Positions 1 through 5,454 of a stretch of DNA of 7,127 nucleotides are shown piece by piece (position 1 is the stretch's first letter; every line of letters starts with the position of its first letter). Position numbers and translations under genes: made by a program. The notes under the pieces were generated by a model. That model saw only the letters and a program-made list of their open reading frames with translations, had not been told where the DNA came from and ran no database searches. The stretch is from an uncultured Ruminococcus sp. (lineage in GTDB: Bacteria; Bacillota; Clostridia; Oscillospirales; Ruminococcaceae). The stretch lies in the NCBI GenBank assembly GCA_947175005.1, contig CAMWLD010000114.1, positions 1 through 7,127 of the forward strand. The letters are read 5' to 3'.

Positions 1-163
1 TTCAACTTCTCTTTTATAATTGTATATACATAGAAAATTTGCCCGGACTTAAAAAGAAATTTTGAATAGACGTTTTTTATAGGAGTGAACTGCTTTCACA
101 ATTTTTATAATTGTTCAGTAAAAATATAAAGATAATATCGAAACAAAATATTAACATTATTTT

Positions 164-182
164 CCGTCATTTCCCTTGACGG
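164..182. promoter_or_regulatory. Candidate operator: inverted repeat upstream of the trpB promoter
   Basis: CCGTCA (164-169) and TGACGG (177-182) are perfect inverted arms separated by 7 bases. The element ends 3 bases before the -35 box, a normal place for a regulator to bind. It could also be chance in a short stretch. The regulator is unknown. Confidence 0.3.
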
Positions 183-185
183 CAC

Positions 186-214
186 TTGACATTTTTGGGA
201 AAAAAGGGTATAAT
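186..214 (+). promoter_or_regulatory. Consensus vegetative promoter of the trpB-led operon
   Basis: TTGACA at 186-191 and TATAAT at 209-214 are separated by exactly 17 bases, so both hexamers match the sigma-A/sigma-70 consensus perfectly. Transcription should start near 221, giving a leader of about 59 bases. That leader is too short for a T-box or a classical trp attenuator, and none is visible. The predicted start site also rules out the upstream in-frame TTG at 217 as a translation start. Confidence 0.85.
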
Positions 215-279
215 ATTTGTATGATTTAATTGCCAAGCGAAATTTAAATAAAAATATGAATCGAAAGGACGTTTTTAAA

Positions 280-1653
280 ATGGAAAAGAAAATCCCCTAC
301 AAAACCTATCTCGAAGAATCGGAAATGCCCAAGCAGTGGTATAATGTAAGGGCTGATATGAAGAACAAGCCTGCTCCCCTGCTCAATCCAGGGACGCTGG
401 AGCCTATGACAGCGGGTGAGCTGTCGGCGGTTTTCTGCGATGAGCTTGTTAAGCAGGAGCTGGACGACACCACACCTTATTTTGACATTCCCGAGGAAAT
501 TCTGGAATTTTATAAAATGTACCGTCCCTCTCCTTTGGTTCGGGCATATTGCCTGGAAAAGGCGCTGGACACTCCCGCTAAGATATACTACAAATTTGAG
601 GGCAACAACACCTCGGGCAGCCACAAGCTCAACAGCGCCATTGCGCAGGCTTACTATGCAAAGAAGCAGGGACTGAAGGGCGTTACCACCGAAACAGGCG
701 CAGGACAGTGGGGCACGGCGCTTTCCATGGCGTGCGCTTATATGGGACTGGACTGCAAGGTCTACATGGTAAAGGTATCCTATGAGCAGAAGCCTTTCAG
801 GCGTGAGGTCATGAGGACTTACGGCGCCGACGTTACCCCCTCCCCCTCGGAGACCACCAATGTGGGCAGGAAGATCTTAGAAGCGCACCCCGGCACTACA
901 GGCAGTCTTGGCTGCGCAATTTCCGAGGCAGTGGAGGTCGCTACATCCACCGAGGGCTACCGCTATGTGCTTGGCTCGGTGCTCTCACAGGTACTGCTGC
1001 ACCAGTCGATCATAGGGCTTGAATCAAAGACTGCATTTGATAAAATAGGCGTTAAGCCCGATGTTATCATAGGCTGCGCAGGCGGCGGCTCCAACCTTGG
1101 AGGACTTATTTCTCCCTTTATGGGCGAAAAGCTTAGAGGCGAGGCGGATTACAGATTTATCGCCGTTGAACCTGCCTCCTGCCCAAGTCTTACAAGAGGC
1201 AAATACGCTTACGATTTCTGCGACACGGGTATGGTCTGCCCACTGGCAAAGATGTACACTCTCGGCAGCGGCTTTATCCCCTCCGCAAACCATGCGGGCG
1301 GTCTGCGGTATCACGGCATGAGCTCCATTCTCTCCCAGCTTTATGATGACAAGCTTATGGAGGCGACTTCCGTTGAGCAGACTGCTGTATTCCGGGCAGC
1401 CGAGCAGTTTGCAAGGGTTGAGGGCATTCTCCCTGCGCCCGAGAGCAGCCACGCCATAAGAGTTGCCATTGACGAGGCTATGAAGTGCAAGGAAACAGGC
1501 GAGGAAAAGACCATTTTCTTCGGACTTACGGGCACGGGCTATTTCGATATGGTGGCATATCAGAAATACAATGACGGCGAAATGAGCGACTATATCCCCA
1601 CCGACGACGATCTTGCTGTCGGATTTGCGGGACTTCCGAACGTCAACAAATAA
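280..1653 (+). CDS. trpB: Tryptophan synthase beta chain, TrpB2 type (TrpB-like PLP enzyme)
   Basis: PLP-dependent fold-type II enzyme that condenses indole with L-serine to give L-tryptophan in the cytoplasm. The product is 457 residues, longer than ordinary TrpB (about 400) and typical of the TrpB2 group. Visible motifs are a YRPSPL segment near residue 82, SHKLNSA with the PLP lysine at about residue 116, ETGAGQWG from about 138 (Trp where ordinary TrpB has His, a TrpB2 mark), the KPFRR segment, and the phosphate-binding GGGSN loop at about 268-272. The start at 280 is chosen because AAAGGA at 264-269 sits 10 bases upstream; ATG 256 and TTG 217 lack a suitable site. It is first in an apparent operon and has no trpA beside it. 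TrpB2 proteins are thought to act without TrpA, for example in indole salvage. Family assignment is firm; the in vivo role is inferred. Confidence 0.93.
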   Translation: MEKKIPYKTYLEESEMPKQWYNVRADMKNKPAPLLNPGTLEPMTAGELSAVFCDELVKQELDDTTPYFDIPEEILEFYKMYRPSPLVRAYCLEKALDTPAKIYYKFEGNNTSGSHKLNSAIAQAYYAKKQGLKGVTTETGAGQWGTALSMACAYMGLDCKVYMVKVSYEQKPFRREVMRTYGADVTPSPSETTNVGRKILEAHPGTTGSLGCAISEAVEVATSTEGYRYVLGSVLSQVLLHQSIIGLESKTAFDKIGVKPDVIIGCAGGGSNLGGLISPFMGEKLRGEADYRFIAVEPASCPSLTRGKYAYDFCDTGMVCPLAKMYTLGSGFIPSANHAGGLRYHGMSSILSQLYDDKLMEATSVEQTAVFRAAEQFARVEGILPAPESSHAIRVAIDEAMKCKETGEEKTIFFGLTGTGYFDMVAYQKYNDGEMSDYIPTDDDLAVGFAGLPNVNK

Positions 1654-1694
1654 AATTATAAAAAACGGAACGTCAAAAGAGATGATAGCTTAAA

Positions 1695-2375
1695 ATGCAC
1701 AAGACCCTGAAGCGGATAGTTCAGGCAGCACCCTTTGTGATGATAGCGGTCATGGCGGCGGTATATCTGACAGTATTCAAGGATATGTCCCTGGAACAGC
1801 TGCTTAGATACACCCCTGCCCAGCCTATAGCGGCGGCTGCGGTGCTGCTGATAATGTTCGCACTGAAATCACTTTCCTATTTCTTCCCTATGGCTCTGCT
1901 TTTTGCTGCCTGCGGGGTACTGTTTCCGCCCTTGGCGGCAATACCCCTAAGTGCGGCAGGGTGCGCTGTAATGGCGACTATCCCCTTTCTTATAGGCAGA
2001 TATGCCGAAAGCGACCTTTGCGACAGGCTTGCCCAGAAGCACAAAAAGATCGCCCTGATTCGTGAAACAGGCACGGGCAGCCAGTTTGCCTCTGCCTTTT
2101 TCCTGCGTATAATCAGCTGCCTGCCTTATGATATTATCAGCATGGCGCTGGGAAGCATGAGGTACAGCTACAAAAAATATCTGGCAGGGTCTGTTCTGGG
2201 GACACTGCCCGGGGCTGTGCTCACCACTCTTATGGGGCAGTCGATCACCGACCCGTTTTCGGCGGAATTTATAATATGCGCCTGCCTTGAGCTGGTGACA
2301 GTGCTTGTTTCGGCGGTGATCTTCCGTATGAAAAAGAGAAAAAAGCGGGTCTCAAATAATAATGAACCGATATGA
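1695..2375 (+). CDS. TVP38/TMEM64 family (VTT domain) integral membrane protein
   Basis: A 226-residue polytopic membrane protein. Hydrophobic segments lie near residues 8-28, 44-64, 65-80, 81-101, 132-152, 163-182 and 190-210, and a very basic tail (RMKKRKKR, about 211-218) should be cytoplasmic. The conserved VTT-type core is visible from the FPMALLFAACG segment (about 64) to the family hallmark FFLRIISCLPYDIIS, then a Gly-rich stretch with SVLGTLPG near 166-173. Related DedA/VTT proteins are implicated in lipid scrambling or transport, but the bacterial TVP38 branch is poorly defined, so the substrate is unknown. It starts 41 bases after trpB with no terminator between. Its ribosome binding site is weak (GAGATGAT-like, about 1679-1686). 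Family membership is confident; function is not. Confidence 0.88.
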   Translation: MHKTLKRIVQAAPFVMIAVMAAVYLTVFKDMSLEQLLRYTPAQPIAAAAVLLIMFALKSLSYFFPMALLFAACGVLFPPLAAIPLSAAGCAVMATIPFLIGRYAESDLCDRLAQKHKKIALIRETGTGSQFASAFFLRIISCLPYDIISMALGSMRYSYKKYLAGSVLGTLPGAVLTTLMGQSITDPFSAEFIICACLELVTVLVSAVIFRMKKRKKRVSNNNEPI

Positions 2376-2391
2376 AAGGAATGATAATTTT

Positions 2392-3153
2392 ATGGATTTT
2401 TCCAAATTAAACTTCGGCGTTGACGGCGACAGCATCACTGCGGGAGAGCAATGGTCTTATCATGTTTTTAAGGAGCTGGGAATGGCAAGCCACCACAATG
2501 TGGCCGTGGGCAGTGCTGTATGGTACAAGCGCACTCTCCCCTGCAAGGGCGGCACGGTGACTACACAGGATTACACCGACCCCGATTTTGCGGGAATAAG
2601 CGACGGCTGGCTGGAAACTGACGATCCCGAGGAGCTTCAGAAGCGCGCAAACAACTGCGCTGTGGTGCATACACAGAGATTTATTGAGGAGGTAAAAAGC
2701 GGCAGTTTCCCCGTACCCGATATTTTTGCCTTTGCCATGGGCACAAATGACGCATGGGAGTGTCTCGGCGACCCGAAAAAGGCTCTGACGGGCAAAAGCC
2801 TTGAGGGAAACGAAAATGTTGACCTGTTCACAGAGGCAGGAGCGGCACGGTGGTGCATTCAGCGGATAATGGAGGAATATCCCCTTTGCAGGGTTTTCCT
2901 GCTGACTCCCATTCCTGCGGCAGACCCTGCTCACAATGAAAAGATCGAGGCTTCAATAAAAATTTTGCGGCAGATCTCGAGGGGTATGTCGGTGCAGGTG
3001 ATAGACTGCTTCGGCGGCTGCGGGATTTGCGAAAAGTTTGAGGTCGAAGGCAGCACGGGCAAATACTTAAAGGACGGACTTCACCCTGATGTTCCCGGGC
3101 AAACACTGGAGGGCAGATTTGCCGCAAAGGAGATTCGCAACAACTACTTCTAA
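2392..3153 (+). CDS. SGNH/GDSL-type hydrolase, cytoplasmic
   Basis: A 253-residue predicted serine esterase, lipase or acyl-hydrolase. All four SGNH landmarks are present in order: GDSIT with nucleophile Ser14, the oxyanion-hole Gly40 in NVAVGSA, GTND with Asn119, and DGLHPD with Asp228 and His231 completing the triad. No signal peptide or membrane segment is visible, so the enzyme should act in the cytoplasm, unlike many secreted carbohydrate esterases. The start at 2392 is preferred over in-frame ATG 2362 because AAAGGA (2375-2380) lies 11 bases before it, whereas 2362 lies inside the preceding gene and has no such site. The stop of the upstream membrane-protein gene overlaps that ribosome binding site by one base, which suggests translational coupling. 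The substrate cannot be read from the sequence. Confidence 0.88.
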   Translation: MDFSKLNFGVDGDSITAGEQWSYHVFKELGMASHHNVAVGSAVWYKRTLPCKGGTVTTQDYTDPDFAGISDGWLETDDPEELQKRANNCAVVHTQRFIEEVKSGSFPVPDIFAFAMGTNDAWECLGDPKKALTGKSLEGNENVDLFTEAGAARWCIQRIMEEYPLCRVFLLTPIPAADPAHNEKIEASIKILRQISRGMSVQVIDCFGGCGICEKFEVEGSTGKYLKDGLHPDVPGQTLEGRFAAKEIRNNYF

Positions 3154-3168
3154 TCGGCGGCACGGCGG

Positions 3169-3228
3169 TATTGTGCAGCAGCTAAGCTCTATATTATACA
3201 GCGACATTATGTATTTTGCTGCACGGTA
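3169..3228 (+). repeat. Long-range inverted repeat (stem-loop) after the SGNH gene
   Basis: GTGCAGCA at 3173-3180 and TGCTGCAC at 3217-3224 are perfect 8-base inverted arms. Adding two G-U and two A-U pairs outward gives a 12-pair RNA stem (3169-3180 with 3217-3228). An inner hairpin, ATACA (3196-3200) with TGTAT (3210-3214), fits inside the loop. There is no T-tract after it, so it is not a classical terminator. It may protect the 3' end of the operon transcript or be a small repeat element. Confidence 0.4.
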
Positions 3229-3286
3229 ATTCTAAAATGCGTTAACCTGCCAAATTCTACTTGTGAAACAGCGCTATGCAAAATAC

Positions 3287-3320
3287 TTTGTATTATCCCG
3301 ACTTTGAGGGATTTTACAAA
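3287..3320. repeat. Symmetric 34-base inverted repeat
   Basis: TTTGTA (3287-3292), TT, ATCCC (3295-3299), an 8-base loop, GGGAT (3308-3312), TT, TACAAA (3315-3320). Eleven perfect pairs are interrupted only by a symmetric TT/TT internal loop. It could form an RNA hairpin or serve as a protein-binding palindrome. There is no T-tract directly after it. Confidence 0.45.
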
Positions 3321-3376
3321 ATACCGATTACATAGGGCTTGTCCCGCACTTTGAAAATTTACATGAAATTTCCCGA

Positions 3377-3418
3377 AAGTCTTAGTTTAAAAATTTCAAA
3401 AAAGACTTGATTTTTTTT
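3377..3418 (+). terminator. Possible weak terminator ahead of the phosphoglucomutase promoter
   Basis: AAGTCTT (3377-3383) pairs with AAGACTT (3402-3408), followed by GA and eight T (3411-3418). The stem is short and AT-rich and the loop is 18 bases, so the predicted stability is poor. It overlaps the -35 box at 3407-3412, and the T run may simply be promoter spacer. It is kept as a low-confidence end point for the upstream operon. Confidence 0.25.
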
Positions 3419-3435
3419 CAAAAGTATGATACACT
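3407..3435 (+). promoter_or_regulatory. Promoter of the phosphoglucomutase gene, extended -10
   Basis: TTGATT (3407-3412) and TACACT (3430-3435) are separated by 17 bases. TG at 3427-3428 is placed correctly for an extended -10, which compensates for the weak -10 hexamer. Transcription should start near 3442, giving a leader of about 49 bases. TATGAT at 3425-3430 matches the -10 better but would leave only a 12-base spacer. Confidence 0.6.
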
Positions 3436-3490
3436 ATTAATAATATTAACAAGAAAAATTTAACATTAATTTTTATATGAGGTGATTGTT

Positions 3491-5206
3491 ATGAACGAAA
3501 AAGAACTTTATGCACTTTGGTGCGAAAAGGCTGTTGACGACCCCGATTTACAGACCGAGCTTAAATCTATTGAGGGGGACGACGAGGCTATAAAGGATCG
3601 CTTTTACCGTGATCTGGAGTTCGGCACGGGCGGACTTCGCGGCGTTATCGGTGCGGGCGCTTACAGAATGAATGTGTACACCGTAAGGCGGGCTACTCAA
3701 GGGCTTGCGGATTACGTGAACGAAACATTCTCCGACCCTTCGGTGGCTATTTCCTATGACAGCAGGATTAAGTCGGACGTATTCGCAAAAGAGGCTGCCG
3801 CTGTACTGGCTGCCAACGGGATAAAGGTCCATATTTACACCGAGCTTATGCCCACGCCTATGCTGTCCTATGCTGTAAGGGCGTTAAAGTGCAGTGCAGG
3901 TATTATGATAACTGCTTCCCACAATCCCGCCAAATACAACGGCTACAAGGTTTACGGTTCTGACGGCTGCCAGCTTACTTTGGGGGCTGCGGAGATCGTT
4001 CTCAAAAATATCAACAAGGTGGATATGTTCGGAGGCGCCAAAACCACAAGCTTTGACAAGGCGCTGGACGAGGGCACTGTTAAATATATCGAAGAATCGG
4101 TTATCGACGATTACATGAACGAAGTGTTAAAGCAAGGTATCCACACCGACCTTGTTAAGTCCAGCGGGCTTAAAGTCGTATACACTCCCCTTAACGGTAC
4201 GGGCAACAAGCCTGTCCGCAGGATTTTGAAGAAGATCGGAATTGACGAGGTTACGGTAGTTCCCGAGCAGGAGTATCCCAACGGAAACTTTACCACCTGT
4301 CCTTTCCCCAATCCCGAGATAAAAGAGGCGCTTGACTTAGGGCTGAAGCTCTGCGAAAAGGTACAGCCCGATCTGCTCCTTGCTACAGACCCCGACGCAG
4401 ACAGAGTTGGTATTGCCGTTCCCTCGGACAAGGGCTATGTGCTGTTTACGGGAAATGAAGTGGGCGCGCTTCTGCTGGAGTATATTTGCTCGGAGCGCAA
4501 GAAGCTGGGCACTATGCCCGAAGACCCTGTAGCTGTAAAGACTATAGTTACCACCGACATTGCCGCTAAAATCGCCGAGGAATACGGCGTTAAGCTGATA
4601 GAAGTGCTTACGGGCTTCAAGTTTATCGGCGAGCAGATAGGCTTCCTTGACAGCAAGGGACAGGCCGACAGGTATGTATTCGGCTTTGAGGAAAGCTATG
4701 GTTATCTGGCAGGCTCTTATGTCCGTGACAAGGACGCTGTGGTCGCTTCCATGCTCATTTGCGAAATGGCTGCATTCTATCGCACTAAGGGAATTTCCCT
4801 TATCCAGGCAAGAGAAAATATGTATAAAAAGTATGGCGTGTATGTTCACACCCAGTCTTCCTTTGTATGCGAGGGCGCTACGGGAATGGAGCGTATGAAA
4901 GAGATCATGTCGGGGCTGCGTGAAAATGCGCCCAAGGAAATAGGCGGGCTTAAAGTAATCCGCTTTGAGGATTATATTGCAAGCACTTCCGTGGACGTTG
5001 CCACAGGGACAAAGACCATGCTTACCCTGCCGAAATCCGATGTGCTTACCTTTAAGCTGGAGAATAATGCAGGCGTAATTATCCGTCCTTCGGGTACAGA
5101 GCCTAAGATAAAGGCTTACTACACCACCACAGGCAGCACAAGGGACGAAGCAGCTGCGCTGGAAAAGACCATTTCTGCGGATTTTGCAAATATTTTGGGC
5201 TTCTGA
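3491..5206 (+). CDS. pgcA: Phosphoglucomutase / phosphomannomutase (alpha-D-phosphohexomutase family)
   Basis: A cytoplasmic, Mg-dependent enzyme that interconverts glucose 1-phosphate and glucose 6-phosphate, and perhaps the mannose phosphates, feeding glycogen, cell-wall and nucleotide-sugar synthesis. The product is 571 residues, the usual length of the PgcA-like group. All four family landmarks are intact: TASHNP with the phosphorylated Ser143, the metal loop DPDADR with Asp300, 302 and 304, the sugar-binding GFEESYG at 398-404, and the phosphate-binding RPSGTEPK at 532-539. An early FGTGGLRG segment near residue 45 is also typical. ATG 3491 is chosen because GAGGTGAT (3479-3486) is its ribosome binding site; GTG 3482 lies inside that site. 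The gene is preceded by its own promoter and followed by a hairpin, so it is probably monocistronic. Gluco- versus manno-preference cannot be read from sequence. Confidence 0.95.
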   Translation: MNEKELYALWCEKAVDDPDLQTELKSIEGDDEAIKDRFYRDLEFGTGGLRGVIGAGAYRMNVYTVRRATQGLADYVNETFSDPSVAISYDSRIKSDVFAKEAAAVLAANGIKVHIYTELMPTPMLSYAVRALKCSAGIMITASHNPAKYNGYKVYGSDGCQLTLGAAEIVLKNINKVDMFGGAKTTSFDKALDEGTVKYIEESVIDDYMNEVLKQGIHTDLVKSSGLKVVYTPLNGTGNKPVRRILKKIGIDEVTVVPEQEYPNGNFTTCPFPNPEIKEALDLGLKLCEKVQPDLLLATDPDADRVGIAVPSDKGYVLFTGNEVGALLLEYICSERKKLGTMPEDPVAVKTIVTTDIAAKIAEEYGVKLIEVLTGFKFIGEQIGFLDSKGQADRYVFGFEESYGYLAGSYVRDKDAVVASMLICEMAAFYRTKGISLIQARENMYKKYGVYVHTQSSFVCEGATGMERMKEIMSGLRENAPKEIGGLKVIRFEDYIASTSVDVATGTKTMLTLPKSDVLTFKLENNAGVIIRPSGTEPKIKAYYTTTGSTRDEAAALEKTISADFANILGF

Positions 5207-5271
5207 TTTATGGGTAATATAATATAAACATAAAAACGTGGCAGCCTTAACGCGGCACTCATAAGGAAGTT

Positions 5272-5316
5272 TGAGACATAGTACTTCCGATTTTACGGTC
5301 GGAGTACTATGTCTTA
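5272..5316 (+). terminator. Strong hairpin after phosphoglucomutase, probable terminator
   Basis: AGACATAGTACT (5274-5285), a bulged T, CCGA, an 8-base loop (5291-5298), TCGG, then AGTACTATGTCT (5303-5314). Sixteen pairs carry a single bulge, with two more possible pairs outward (5272-5273 with 5315-5316). The downstream tail TTATTATT is T-rich but not a clean run. It lies 65 bases after the stop codon and 3 bases before the next -35 box. Terminator function is likely; a role in control of the next promoter cannot be excluded. Confidence 0.6.
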
Positions 5317-5319
5317 TTA

Positions 5320-5348
5320 TTGACATATTATTGTGGTTGTGCTATAAT
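5320..5348 (+). promoter_or_regulatory. Consensus extended -10 promoter of the S66 peptidase gene
   Basis: TTGACA (5320-5325) and TATAAT (5343-5348) are separated by 17 bases, and TG at 5340-5341 gives an extended -10. Every element is full consensus. Transcription should start near 5355, giving a leader of about 100 bases before the strong ribosome binding site at 5439-5445. TATTATTG is directly repeated at 5315-5322 and 5326-5333 around the -35 box. Confidence 0.85.
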
Positions 5349-5438
5349 TTTTAGTAAGATAAATCGGAATTTAACGTAGACATCATATCTTTGGCGTGAA
5401 TTGTTTTCATATAGACCGCTTAGTTTTGAATTGTGCAG

Positions 5439-5445
5439 AAAGGAG
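5439..5445 (+). promoter_or_regulatory. Strong ribosome binding site with no ordinary in-frame start
   Basis: AAAGGAG at 5439-5445 is the best Shine-Dalgarno sequence in the window. At the proper distance the S66 reading frame offers only ATA (5455), a very rare start codon. The nearest ATG (5462) is 16 bases away and in another frame, where it stops after 13 codons (TAG 5501-5503). Confidence 0.7.
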
Positions 5446-5454
5446 CTGTTTAAC

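Larger units (their letters stand above)
3154..3490. other. Structured intergenic region without a gene
   Basis: This gap of about 337 bases separates the SGNH gene from the phosphoglucomutase gene. I see no convincing open reading frame. It holds a long stem (3169-3228), a symmetric hairpin (3287-3320), a low-GC stem followed by eight T (3377-3418), a promoter (3407-3435) and an AT-only inverted repeat in the leader (AAAAATT 3454-3460, AATTTTT 3468-3474). No known riboswitch or RNA family is recognised. Most of the structure lies upstream of the promoter, so it is not part of the next gene's leader. Confidence 0.6.

Noticed and set aside
89..119. AT-rich stem ACTG/ACAATT with AATTGT/CAGT
   Set aside because: It has ten pairs broken by an unequal internal loop, mostly A-T, and lies upstream of the promoter. 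This is expected by chance in such DNA.
151..159. TTAACATTA shared with 3460-3468 as a common regulatory motif
   Set aside because: A nine-base AT-only match between two AT-rich gaps. The positions relative to the promoters differ (upstream in one, inside the leader in the other).
217..279. N-terminal extension of TrpB from TTG 217
   Set aside because: The TTG lies before the predicted transcription start (about 221), and the proper ribosome binding site serves ATG 280.
221..279. Trp attenuator, T-box or riboswitch in the trpB leader
   Set aside because: The leader is only about 59 bases, has no Trp-codon peptide, no competing hairpins and no T-box sequence.
1024..1452. Minus-strand open frame (142 codons) inside trpB
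   Set aside because: Antisense shadow of a conserved coding region, with no family resemblance.
1638..1677. GAACGTCAA repeated around the trpB stop codon
   Set aside because: The match is short, only two copies exist, and it is partly coding. No structure or function is suggested.
2407..3163. Overlapping minus-strand open frames opposite the SGNH gene
   Set aside because: The sense frame carries the complete SGNH motif set; the antisense frames have no recognisable features.
3190..3199. Minus-strand TATAAT as a promoter for an antisense RNA
   Set aside because: No acceptable -35 hexamer lies at 16-18 bases, and no RNA-like element follows.
4337..5326. Long minus-strand open frame (329 codons) opposite the phosphoglucomutase gene
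   Set aside because: It lies antisense to a gene with all family motifs intact, shows no recognisable domain, and is Cys-rich in the way antisense frames of GC3-biased genes often are. No ribosome binding site was noted.
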